Assembly: GCA_003565055.1 (NCBI GenBank)
Contig: PXDM01000334.1
Span: 1 to 5,749, forward strand
Source: Paracoccaceae bacterium
GTDB taxonomy: Bacteria; Pseudomonadota; Alphaproteobacteria; Rhodobacterales; Rhodobacteraceae
Length of the DNA: 5,749 bases
Reading direction: 5' to 3'
Shown: positions 1 through 5,369 of the stretch, piece by piece
Layout of the letters: the number at the start of each line of letters is the position of its first letter
Numbering within the stretch: the stretch's first letter is position 1
Translations under genes and position numbers: made by a program
Notes under the pieces: model-generated
Told to the model about the DNA's origin: nothing
Database searches by the model: none
What the model saw: only the letters and a program-made list of their open reading frames with translations

Positions 1-14
1 GCCTGTTCACGGTT

Positions 15-89
15 GCGTTACCGCTTACTCATGCTTACTCACTGACCTGCTTACAAAATGCTTACTTTTCAGCTTTTCCGATTGTAAGC
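15..89. repeat. Cluster of GCTTAC repeats beside tRNA-Tyr
   Basis: GCTTAC occurs four times in direct orientation, starting at 23, 33, 49 and 60. An imperfect copy, GCGTTAC, starts at 15, and an inverted copy, GTAAGC, lies at 84-89. The two copies at 23 and 33 form a 10-bp tandem (GCTTACTCAT / GCTTACTCAC). The whole of 1-129 has no credible gene and is clearly AT-richer than the coding DNA to its right. The cluster sits just past the 3' end of the leftward tRNA-Tyr. Repeats of this kind are seen as integrase arm-binding sites or protein-binding arrays, but no integrase gene is visible inside the window, so the role is open. Confidence 0.6.
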
Positions 90-95
90 GCCACC

Positions 96-129
96 CCTTC
101 AAAACCCGCTAAGTTGTTGATTTTGAAGG
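96..129. repeat. Inverted repeat just after tRNA-Tyr
   Basis: CCTTCAAAA (96-104) and TTTTGAAGG (121-129) form a perfect 9-bp inverted repeat around a 16-base spacer, immediately after the tRNA-Tyr CCA end on the minus strand. In the tRNA precursor it could fold as a trailer hairpin. It is not followed by a T-run on the minus strand, so it is not a standard intrinsic terminator. A processing signal or half of an old attachment site are alternatives. Confidence 0.55.
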
Positions 130-213
130 TGGTGGGCGACCCTGGAATCGAACCAGGCGTGGGTCTCCCCGGCGGAGTTACAGTCCGCTGCCGCACCTTG
201 CAGCCCGTCGCCC
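130..213 (-). tRNA. tRNA-Tyr (anticodon GTA)
   Basis: Read on the minus strand, the acceptor strands GGGCGAC (213-207) and GTCGCCC (140-134) pair perfectly, followed by discriminator A and an encoded CCA (132-130). The anticodon stem GCGGA/TCCGC closes the loop CTGTAAC with anticodon GTA at 181-179. A 14-base variable region with a GGG/CCC stem makes it a class II tRNA, as expected for bacterial Tyr. The T-arm is CCTGG-TTCGATT-CCAGG. Total length is 84 bases. The D-arm is odd: the base after the acceptor stem is G instead of the usual T8, and the best D-stem (GCTGC/GCAGC, 204-200 with 191-187) shares two bases with the anticodon stem. It is transcribed away from rlmB. Confidence 0.9.
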
Positions 214-217
214 TCAT

Positions 218-253
218 GAGCGCCCGAATACCGAAGCCCCCCCGACCCGTCAA
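218..253 (-). promoter_or_regulatory. Promoter of tRNA-Tyr
   Basis: On the minus strand, TTGACG (253-248) and TATTCG (230-225) are separated by 17 bases. This predicts a start near 218, only about 5 bases before the mature tRNA. The stretch between the -10 and the start is GC-rich (GGGCG), as is typical of stringently controlled stable-RNA promoters. Found by eye only. Confidence 0.6.
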
Positions 254-267
254 GGGCTAAAACACCC

Positions 268-297
268 TTGCGCCCGCCTGCCCGCATGGCCCATTGT
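268..297 (+). promoter_or_regulatory. Possible promoter of the rlmB cluster
   Basis: TTGCGC (268-273) could be a -35 element, with a weak -10, CATTGT (292-297), 18 bases on and 27 bases before the rlmB start. Its -35 lies in CCCTTG (265-270), the mirror image of CAAGGG (251-256), which holds the -35 of the divergent tRNA-Tyr promoter. The two -35 regions are thus back to back. The -10 match is poor, so this is tentative. Confidence 0.35.
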
Positions 298-324
298 CGC
301 GCGGCATGACCGGGGGGAAGACCC

Positions 325-1104
325 ATGAAAAAACCCACATGGGTGATCGACAAGGAAAAGGCGCGCAGGGCCGCAAATGCCGAGACGCTCTGGCTTTTCG
401 GCCTGCACGCGGTCGAGGACGCGCTGCGCAACCCCGCCCGCGACAAACGCCGCCTGATCCTGACGCGCAACGCGGCCGACAAGCTCGCGGAGGCCGTGGC
501 GGCCTCTGGCATGGAGGTGGAGATCAGCGACCCGCGCAAATTCGCCGCACCGCTGGACGCGCAAGCCGTGCATCAGGGCGCGGCGCTGGAGGTCCGCCCG
601 CTCGCATGGGGGCCGCTCGCGGAGGTCTGCGCGCCGGAAGGGGGGCGCGGGCTGGTGGTGCTTCTGGACCATGTGAGCGACCCGCATAACGTCGGCGCGA
701 TCCTGCGCTCGGCGGAGGTGTTCGGCGCGAAAGCCGTCATCGCCACCCAGCGCCACGCCGCGCCCGAGACCGGCGCGCTTGCCAAGACCGCGAGCGGCGC
801 GCTGGAGCGCCAGCCCTACCTGCGCATCCGCAATCTGGCCGAGGAGATGGAGGCGCTGAAAGCCATGGGCTATGTGCTCTTGGGCCTCGATGGCACGGGC
901 GATGTGACGCTGGCCGAGGGGCTTGCGCGTTTCCCGCCGGGGCCGATTGCGCTGGTGCTGGGTGCCGAGGGGCCGGGGCTGCGCGACAAGACGCGCGCGA
1001 CCTGCGATCTGATCGTGCGGGTCCCGAGCGCGGGGGAATTCGGCTCGCTCAATGTCTCGAACGCGGCGGCAGTGGCGCTTTATGCGGCGCGCATGGCGCA
1101 ATGA
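325..1104 (+). CDS. rlmB: 23S rRNA (guanosine-2'-O)-methyltransferase RlmB
   Basis: 259-residue SPOUT-class (TrmH/SpoU family) methyltransferase, by family knowledge the enzyme that 2'-O-methylates G2251 in the peptidyl-transferase P-loop of 23S rRNA using S-adenosylmethionine. The N-terminal substrate-binding domain spans about residues 20-90, from LFGLHAV to HQGAALEV. The catalytic knotted domain follows with all three signature motifs: motif 1 DHVSDPHNVGAILRSAEVFG (115-134, with N122 and catalytic R128), motif 2 ALVLGAEGPGLR (209-220, E215), and motif 3 VPSAGEFGSLNVSNAAAVAL (233-252, S241-L-N243-V-S245). The start at 325 has a strong ribosome site (GGGGGGAAG, 312-320). The length is close to the family norm of about 245-260. 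It is the first gene of a tight rightward cluster, and the next gene overlaps its stop. Other TrmH-family rRNA or tRNA methylases are possible, but the N-terminal domain favours RlmB. Confidence 0.92.
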   Translation: MKKPTWVIDKEKARRAANAETLWLFGLHAVEDALRNPARDKRRLILTRNAADKLAEAVAASGMEVEISDPRKFAAPLDAQAVHQGAALEVRPLAWGPLAEVCAPEGGRGLVVLLDHVSDPHNVGAILRSAEVFGAKAVIATQRHAAPETGALAKTASGALERQPYLRIRNLAEEMEALKAMGYVLLGLDGTGDVTLAEGLARFPPGPIALVLGAEGPGLRDKTRATCDLIVRVPSAGEFGSLNVSNAAAVALYAARMAQ

Positions 1105-2003
1105 TCCTGCGCATCGGCACAGGGCGGTTGCAGGTCGACCTGCTGGCCTACGGCGCGCGGCTGCATCAGGTCTGGCTGGATGGCGCGGGGCTGGTCGCGG
1201 GGCTGCCGACGCTCGCGGCGTATCAGCGCGACACCAGCTATCGCGGCGCGGTGGTCGGCCCGGTCGCCGGGCGGATTTCGGGTGCGCAGGCGATGATCGG
1301 CGATGTGCTCTGGCGCTTTGAGCCCAATGAGGGCACGCAGCTTCTGCATGGCGGCGCGATCGGTCTGCATGGGCGCGACTGGCAGGTTGCGGATCATGGG
1401 CCGGAGCATCTGACTTTCGCGCTGGATCTCGGCCATTGCGAGGGCGGGTTTCCGGGGCGCAGGCGGGTGGAGGCGCGCTACCGGGTCGACGGGCTGGCGC
1501 TGCATCTCGATCTGGTGGCCGTGACGGACCGGCCCACGCTGATGAACCTCGCGCCGCATGTTTACTGGAACCTGACCGGCGGCGCGGATCTGAGCGGCCA
1601 TGACTTGCGCGTGGCAGCGGATCATGTGCTGCCCGTCGATGACCGGCTCTGTCCTGTCGGGCCGCCTGTGTCTGTGGCCGGGCATCTGGATCTGCGCGCC
1701 GGGCGTGCCCTGCACGACGGACCGGGCTATGACGATTGCCTCTGCCTCGCGCCCGCGCGGCAAGCGCTGCGCCCTGTCGCATGGCTGAGCGCGCCCGGTG
1801 CGCCTGCGCTGGAGATGGCCACGACCGAGCCCGGCCTGCAGGTTTTTGACGCGGCCCCCATCCGATACGGGATTGCGCTGGAAAGCCAGTCCTGGCCCGA
1901 TGCGCCGAACCAGCCCGGCTACCCGTCGATCCTGCTCACCCCCGAAGACGGGCCGCGCGTGCAATCAACCGCGTGGCGCTTCACCCCGCCCGAGGGGGCG
2001 TGA
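1101..2003 (+). CDS. galM: Aldose 1-epimerase (galactose mutarotase family)
   Basis: 300-residue cytoplasmic protein of the GalM family, which interconverts alpha and beta anomers of aldoses such as galactose or glucose. Visible landmarks, in order, are GRISGAQ (57-63, substrate-binding R58), LLHGG...GLHGRDW (81-94, H83), HVYWNLTG (153-160, with H153 as the expected acid), GYDDCLCL (209-216, sugar-binding Asp) and ALESQSWPDAPN (259-270, with E261 as the expected base). All key residues of the family appear present. It is shorter than the usual 330-350 residues. The start codon overlaps the rlmB stop as ATGA and has no clear ribosome site of its own, so translation is probably coupled to rlmB. 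There is no sugar operon around it, so the natural sugar cannot be read from context. Confidence 0.87.
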   Translation: MILRIGTGRLQVDLLAYGARLHQVWLDGAGLVAGLPTLAAYQRDTSYRGAVVGPVAGRISGAQAMIGDVLWRFEPNEGTQLLHGGAIGLHGRDWQVADHGPEHLTFALDLGHCEGGFPGRRRVEARYRVDGLALHLDLVAVTDRPTLMNLAPHVYWNLTGGADLSGHDLRVAADHVLPVDDRLCPVGPPVSVAGHLDLRAGRALHDGPGYDDCLCLAPARQALRPVAWLSAPGAPALEMATTEPGLQVFDAAPIRYGIALESQSWPDAPNQPGYPSILLTPEDGPRVQSTAWRFTPPEGA

Positions 2004-2005
2004 GA

Positions 2006-2563
2006 ATGCGCGCCCTCACTCTGATCCTGTGCCTTGGGCTTGCGGGCTGTGCCACAGTCTCGCGCGAGGAATGTCTGGCGGGCGACTGGACGGCCATCGG
2101 CGCGCGCGACGGGGCCGAGGGGCGCGAAGCGACGGCGATTTTCGCCCGCCATACACGCGCCTGCGCGCGGGTGGACGTGACCCCGGATCGCACAGCATGG
2201 CAGGCGGGGTATGACGCGGGGCTGCGGCAATTCTGCACGCCTTTGGGGGGCTTGCGCGCGGGCGAGGCGGGGCGGCCTGATCGGGGCCTCTGCCCTGCAG
2301 GCGCGCAGAGCGGGTTTCAGACAGGCCATGCGCTGGGCTTCAGCGCGCACCGGCAGCGCGCGCGGATCGACGACATCAACCGTGAGATCAGCAATCTACG
2401 CGTGCGTAACCGCCAGCTTGCCAGCGCCGAGGGCGATACGCTGCCCCGCGAATGGCATCTGAACCAGTCGGAACTCTTGTCCTTGCGGCTCGATCTGACG
2501 CTTGCGCGCAATGAGCTTGCACGGATCGAGCGCGAAATCAGGGCCTTCAGGGCAGCGCAATAG
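2006..2563 (+). CDS. DUF2799-type outer-surface lipoprotein
   Basis: 185-residue predicted lipoprotein of unknown function. A short basic start and hydrophobic stretch (MRALTLILCLGLAGC) end in a lipobox, LAGC, so C15 should be lipidated and the protein anchored in the periplasm. The mature part has the DUF2799 pattern: C-x3-DW-x2-IG-x2-DG-x2-G (23-39), an H-x3-C pair (49-53), a Y-x2-GLRQFCTP segment (69-79), a further Cys at 96, and F-x2-GHALGF (104-112). The four mature Cys (23, 53, 77, 96) may form disulfides (inference). Residues about 113-181 look like a charged helical or coiled-coil tail. I chose the start at 2006, not the in-frame ATG at 1973, because it follows GAGGGGG (1992-1998) at good spacing and places the signal peptide at the very N-terminus. 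It begins two bases after the epimerase stop, and its 3' end overlaps convergent purN by 17 bases. Confidence 0.82.
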   Translation: MRALTLILCLGLAGCATVSREECLAGDWTAIGARDGAEGREATAIFARHTRACARVDVTPDRTAWQAGYDAGLRQFCTPLGGLRAGEAGRPDRGLCPAGAQSGFQTGHALGFSAHRQRARIDDINREISNLRVRNRQLASAEGDTLPREWHLNQSELLSLRLDLTLARNELARIEREIRAFRAAQ

Positions 2564-3140
2564 GGGCGCGCTCGCCCGCCAGCACGCGGCGCAGCACCAG
2601 CGGGTAGAGCTGATGCTCGTAGGGCAGGATGCGCGCGGCCAGCGTCTCGGGCGTGTCACTGGACAGGATCGGCACGCGTGCCTGCCCGAGGATCGGGCCA
2701 TCATCAAGCGCGGCCGTGACCTCGTGAACGGTGCACCCGGCCTCTGCATCCCCCGCCGCAATCGCGCGGGCATGAGTGTCGAGGCCCTTGTATTTGGGCA
2801 AAAGCGACGGGTGGATATTCAGCATCCGGCCTTCAAAGCGGCGCACGAAATCGGCGGTCAGCACGCGCATGAACCCCGCGAGCGCGATCAGATCGGGCTG
2901 GGCTGCGTCGAGTTGCTCCAACATCGCGGCCTCAAACGCGGCGCGGTCGCCGCGAAAGGGGCGATGGTCGACCACAGCCGTCGGGATGCCCATCGCCTGC
3001 GCCTTGGCCAACCCACCGGCCTGCGGATCATTCGAGAGCACCAGACAGGGCCGCCCCGGATGATCGCCCGCCATCGACTGCGCCAATGCGACCATGTTGG
3101 AGCCCGACCCCGAAATCAGGATCGCGACGCGGCTTGTCAC
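2547..3140 (-). CDS. purN: Phosphoribosylglycinamide formyltransferase PurN
   Basis: 197-residue cytoplasmic enzyme of de novo purine synthesis. It transfers a formyl group from 10-formyltetrahydrofolate to GAR, giving FGAR. The nucleotide-binding loop ISGSGSNM (9-16) is near the N-terminus. The catalytic triad matches the E. coli N106/H108/D144 set as N108 and H110 in MLNIHPSLLPKYKG (106-119) and D146 in ALDDGPI (144-150). The length is normal for the family. The start is a GTG whose bases overlap the purM stop (GTGA, 3140-3137), so purM and purN form one operon with coupled translation. A longer reading frame extends upstream into purM, but it has no family homology there and is not the true start. 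The gene's 3' end overlaps the convergent lipoprotein gene. Confidence 0.94.
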   Translation of the reverse strand: MTSRVAILISGSGSNMVALAQSMAGDHPGRPCLVLSNDPQAGGLAKAQAMGIPTAVVDHRPFRGDRAAFEAAMLEQLDAAQPDLIALAGFMRVLTADFVRRFEGRMLNIHPSLLPKYKGLDTHARAIAAGDAEAGCTVHEVTAALDDGPILGQARVPILSSDTPETLAARILPYEHQLYPLVLRRVLAGERAPIALP

Positions 3141-4183
3141 ACCAGCGTCCCGGCGTAGCGGATGCTTGCGCCCGGAGTGACCGTGCCCAAACGGTGCACG
3201 CTCTCGCCCGCCTCTGACAGCACTGCGCCCAGCGCCTCGGCCTGATCCGCAGCGACGACCAGCACCATGCCGATCCCTGCATTGAAGGTCTTGAGCATCT
3301 CGGCCTCCGTGATGCCGCCTTCGCGCGCCAGCCAGTTGAACACTGGCGGCAGGCTCCATGCGCCCAGATCAATCTCGGCGCCCATGCCCTCGGGCAGCAC
3401 GCGCGGCAGGTTCTCGGTCAGCCCGCCGCCGGTGATATGGGCCAGCGCATGCACCCCGCCCGCCCGGATCGCCGCCAGCGCGGGCCGCACATAAAGCCGC
3501 GTGGGCGCGAGTAGCGCTGCGCCCAGCGTGCCGTCCGTGAAAGGCGCGGGCGCGTCCCAGCCGAGCCCTGTGCGCTCAACGATCTTGCGCACCAGACTGT
3601 AGCCATTGGAATGCACCCCGTCCGAGGCCAGCCCCAGAAGCACATCGCCCGCCTGCACACCAGCGGGCAGGTCCGCGCCGCGTTCCATCGCGCCCACGGC
3701 AAAACCCGCCAGATCGAAATCCTTGGCCTCATACATGCCCGGCATCTCGGCAGTTTCGCCGCCGATCAGCGCGCAGCCCGAGCCTTTGCAGCCTTCGGCA
3801 ATGCCCGCGATGATGCGGGTTGCCGCCGTGACATCAAGCTTGCCGGTCGCGAAATAATCCAAGAAGAACAAAGGCTCCGCGCCCTGACAGACCAGATCAT
3901 TGACGCACATGGCGACCAGATCAATGCCGATCGTGTCCAGATGGCCCGTGTCGATCGCAATCCGCAGCTTGGTGCCCACCCCATCGGTCGCCGCGACAAG
4001 GATCGGATCGCTGTAGCCTGCGGCCTTGAGGTCAAACAGCGCGCCAAAGCCCCCCAGACCTGCCATGACACCGGGCCGCGCGGTAGCCTTGGCGGCGGGT
4101 TTGATCGCCTCGACCAGCGCATTGCCCGCGTCGATATCGACCCCGGCCTGCGCGTAGCTCAACCCGTCTTTGCCCTCTGCCAT
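3137..4183 (-). CDS. purM: Phosphoribosylformylglycinamidine cyclo-ligase PurM
   Basis: 348-residue AIR synthetase, which closes the imidazole ring of FGAM with ATP to give AIR, the fifth step of purine synthesis. Landmarks in order: GLGGFGALFD (42-51), ATDGVGTK (65-72), CVNDLVCQGAEPLFFLDY (93-110), IGGETAEMPGMY (140-151), LASDGVHSNGYSLVRK (185-200), HITGGGLTENLPRVLP (249-264) and TFNAGIGM (299-306). All match the PurM family, and the length is standard. I place the start at the ATG at 4183 (MAEGKDGLSYAQAGVDIDAGN). The in-frame ATG at 4261 would add 26 residues not seen in the family. A modest AAAGG ribosome site lies upstream of 4183. It is the first gene of the purM-purN operon and diverges from the metallo-hydrolase gene. 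Confidence 0.96.
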   Translation of the reverse strand: MAEGKDGLSYAQAGVDIDAGNALVEAIKPAAKATARPGVMAGLGGFGALFDLKAAGYSDPILVAATDGVGTKLRIAIDTGHLDTIGIDLVAMCVNDLVCQGAEPLFFLDYFATGKLDVTAATRIIAGIAEGCKGSGCALIGGETAEMPGMYEAKDFDLAGFAVGAMERGADLPAGVQAGDVLLGLASDGVHSNGYSLVRKIVERTGLGWDAPAPFTDGTLGAALLAPTRLYVRPALAAIRAGGVHALAHITGGGLTENLPRVLPEGMGAEIDLGAWSLPPVFNWLAREGGITEAEMLKTFNAGIGMVLVVAADQAEALGAVLSEAGESVHRLGTVTPGASIRYAGTLV

Positions 4184-4228
4184 GCTCAAGCCTTTCGCAT
4201 CATCGCCCCGTATTGCCCGCGCGGATAC

Positions 4229-4258
4229 TCGATAAGGGGGCACAGGGCAAGCTGACAA
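4229..4258 (-). promoter_or_regulatory. Possible promoter of purM-purN
   Basis: On the minus strand, TTGTCA (4258-4253) and TATCGA (4234-4229) are 18 bases apart and lie about 45 bases upstream of the purM ATG. The -35 is good and the -10 moderate. It stands back to back with the candidate promoter of the divergent metallo-hydrolase gene, with 6 bases between the two -35 elements. Confidence 0.4.
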
Positions 4259-4264
4259 CACGGC

Positions 4265-4292
4265 TTGAATCCCCGCGCCGCGTCCCTAGATC
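4265..4292 (+). promoter_or_regulatory. Possible promoter of the metallo-hydrolase gene
   Basis: TTGAAT (4265-4270) and TAGATC (4287-4292) are separated by 16 bases. The predicted start would fall near 4299, inside or just at the dyad at 4296-4315. The -10 is weak, so the call is tentative. Confidence 0.35.
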
Positions 4293-4295
4293 ACA

Positions 4296-4315
4296 TTCAA
4301 AGATCGCAATTTGAA
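4296..4315. promoter_or_regulatory. 20-bp dyad, candidate operator
   Basis: TTCAAA (4296-4301) and TTTGAA (4310-4315) form a perfect inverted repeat with an 8-base spacer. It lies just after the candidate -10, and its right arm runs into the ribosome site GAAGGA (4313-4318) of the metallo-hydrolase gene. It could be a repressor operator, or a small mRNA hairpin that hides the ribosome site. Sulfur-stress genes of this type are often controlled by ArsR-family sensors binding such dyads (family knowledge; the link here is inference). Confidence 0.45.
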
Positions 4316-4324
4316 GGAATGACT

Positions 4325-5212
4325 ATGTCTGAGACGACCCTTGCCACGCCCATCGTGCGCGCCTTTTTCGACCGCCCGACCGGCAGCCTGCAATATGTGT
4401 TTCACGATCCGGCCACCAAGCGCGGTGCCATCATCGACCCGGTTTGGAACTTTTACCCCGAAGCCGGGGCCGTCACGACTGAAAGCGCCGACGAAATCCT
4501 CGCCTATATTGCCGAGACGGGGATCGGGATCGACTGGGTGCTCGACACCCATCCCCATGCCGACCATTTCAGCGCGGGGCCGTATCTGGCCGAGAAACTC
4601 GGCGCGCCGCATGGTATCGGCGAGAAGGTCACGGGCGTGCAGAAACTCTGGAAAGACATCTACAACCTGCCCGATGACTTCCCCACGGATGGGCAGCAAT
4701 GGGACCGGCTCTTTGCGGAAGGGGACGAGTTCATGGTCGGTGAAATCCCCGTCAAGGTGATGTTCTCGCCCGGGCACACAATGGCCTCGATCACCTATGT
4801 CGCGGGCGACGCGGCTTTCGTGCATGACACGCTGATGATGCCCGCCTCCGGCACCAGCCGCGCGGATTTCCCCGGTGGCAGCACTGAAGCGCTGTGGCAT
4901 TCGATCCGTGCGCTGCTCGATCTGCCCGCGCAGACGCGGCTCTATATCGGCCATGACTACCCCGAGGACGGCGACGCCCCGCAATATATGGCCACTGTGG
5001 CAGAACACCGGCTCTGCAACCGGCATGTGAAGGACGGGATTGGCAAAGATGAGTTCATCGCGCTGCGCGACACGCGCGATGCGACGCTGAAACTCCCCGC
5101 GCGGATGCTCGAAGCGCTGCAGGTCAATATCCGCGGCGGTCGCCTGCCCGCGCCGGAAGCCTCGGGGCAGGTCTTTCTGCGCAAACCCATCGGCGCGTTC
5201 GATCCGCGCTGA
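4325..5212 (+). CDS. MBL-fold hydrolase, persulfide dioxygenase-like
   Basis: 295-residue metallo-beta-lactamase-fold protein of the ETHE1/Blh-like group, whose characterised members use one Fe(II) to oxidise glutathione persulfide to sulfite. The metal motif THPHADH is at 75-81 (H76, H78, D80, H81). Further ligands are H151 in SPGHTMAS, D168 in VHDTL and H210 in YIGHDY. SRADFPGGSTEALWHSI (178-194) resembles the conserved R-x-D-F-x-GG region. A C-terminal tail (about 230-295, with DATLKLPARMLEALQVNIRG) is typical of Blh-type proteins, but no rhodanese domain is fused. The start at 4325 is set by GAAGGA (4313-4318) with 6-base spacing. The ATG at 4319 abuts that site, and the one at 4265 precedes it. 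No partner regulator or quinone reductase is in the window. A glyoxalase II-type hydrolase is a less likely alternative. Confidence 0.85.
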   Translation: MSETTLATPIVRAFFDRPTGSLQYVFHDPATKRGAIIDPVWNFYPEAGAVTTESADEILAYIAETGIGIDWVLDTHPHADHFSAGPYLAEKLGAPHGIGEKVTGVQKLWKDIYNLPDDFPTDGQQWDRLFAEGDEFMVGEIPVKVMFSPGHTMASITYVAGDAAFVHDTLMMPASGTSRADFPGGSTEALWHSIRALLDLPAQTRLYIGHDYPEDGDAPQYMATVAEHRLCNRHVKDGIGKDEFIALRDTRDATLKLPARMLEALQVNIRGGRLPAPEASGQVFLRKPIGAFDPR

Positions 5213-5222
5213 GCCAAGCGGC

Positions 5223-5251
5223 TTGACCGCCTGCGGCTTTGCGCATAGCAA
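5223..5251 (+). promoter_or_regulatory. Promoter of the CAU tRNA
   Basis: TTGACC (5223-5228) and TAGCAA (5246-5251) are 17 bases apart, which predicts a start near 5258, about 6 bases before the mature tRNA. The architecture matches the tRNA-Tyr promoter in this window: a TTGAC -35, a 17-base spacer and a short leader. It begins 10 bases after the metallo-hydrolase stop. Confidence 0.5.
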
Positions 5252-5263
5252 GCGGATCAGGTC

Positions 5264-5340
5264 GGGCCTGTAGCTCAATTGGTTAGAGCAGAGCGCTCAT
5301 AACGCTTTGGTTGGGGGTTCGAGTCCCTCCGGGCCTACCA
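5264..5340 (+). tRNA. tRNA with CAU anticodon (Met or Ile2)
   Basis: 77-base class I tRNA with encoded CCA. Acceptor strands are GGGCCTG and CGGGCCT, with G-T pairs at 1-72 and 6-67. It has T8, a normal D-arm (GCTC/GAGC with GG in the loop), anticodon stem GAGCG/CGCTT, loop CTCATAA with CAT at 5298-5300, and T-arm GGGGG-TTCGAGT-CCCTC. A CAU anticodon can belong to elongator Met, initiator Met or the lysidine-modified Ile2. The initiator is unlikely, since the T-A and GGG/CCC anticodon-stem marks are absent. Pairs C4-G69 and C5-G68 match those recognised by TilS in E. coli Ile2, so Ile2 is a real possibility. Confidence 0.93.
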
Positions 5341-5347
5341 CCCCTTC

Positions 5348-5369
5348 AAAAATGCCCTGGCGGCAGGGC
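5348..5369 (-). terminator. Intrinsic terminator of ftsK
   Basis: On the minus strand, GCCCTG (5369-5364), a 4-base loop and CAGGGC (5359-5354) form a perfect 6-bp GC-rich hairpin, followed by ATTTTT (T-run from 5352 to 5348). It lies directly after the ftsK stop codon and before the convergent tRNA. There is no T-run on the plus strand, so it serves ftsK only. Confidence 0.7.

Noticed and set aside
1..129. The GCTTAC repeats as a CRISPR array or a tRNA remnant
   Set aside because: The repeats are only 6-10 bases with uneven spacing and no spacer-sized units, and the stretch does not fold into tRNA arms.
250..1782. A 510-codon open frame on the minus strand across rlmB and the epimerase gene
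   Set aside because: It is antisense to two genes with clear family motifs, and its translation is a low-complexity Arg/Ala/Pro-rich string typical of antisense frames in high-GC DNA.
2564..2577. A GGGCG/CGCCC hairpin just after the lipoprotein stop as a terminator
   Set aside because: The stem is only 5 bp, there is no T-run on either strand, and it lies inside the purN coding region.
2502..3158. A 218-codon plus-strand frame opposite purN, and a similar 214-codon frame opposite purM (3611-4255)
   Set aside because: Both lie antisense to well-recognised purine genes, have no ribosome site or family features, and are explained by GC-biased codon use.
4184..4261. A 26-residue N-terminal extension of PurM starting at 4261
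   Set aside because: The extension has no family counterpart and covers the candidate promoter; the ATG at 4183 gives a standard-length PurM.
4295..4320. A SqrR-type ATTC-N8-GAAT box upstream of the metallo-hydrolase
   Set aside because: ATTC at 4295 and GAAT at 4317 are present, but they are 18 bases apart instead of 8.
4286..5278. A 330-codon minus-strand frame opposite the metallo-hydrolase gene
   Set aside because: It is a shadow of a gene with intact metal-binding motifs, and its translation shows no recognisable domain.
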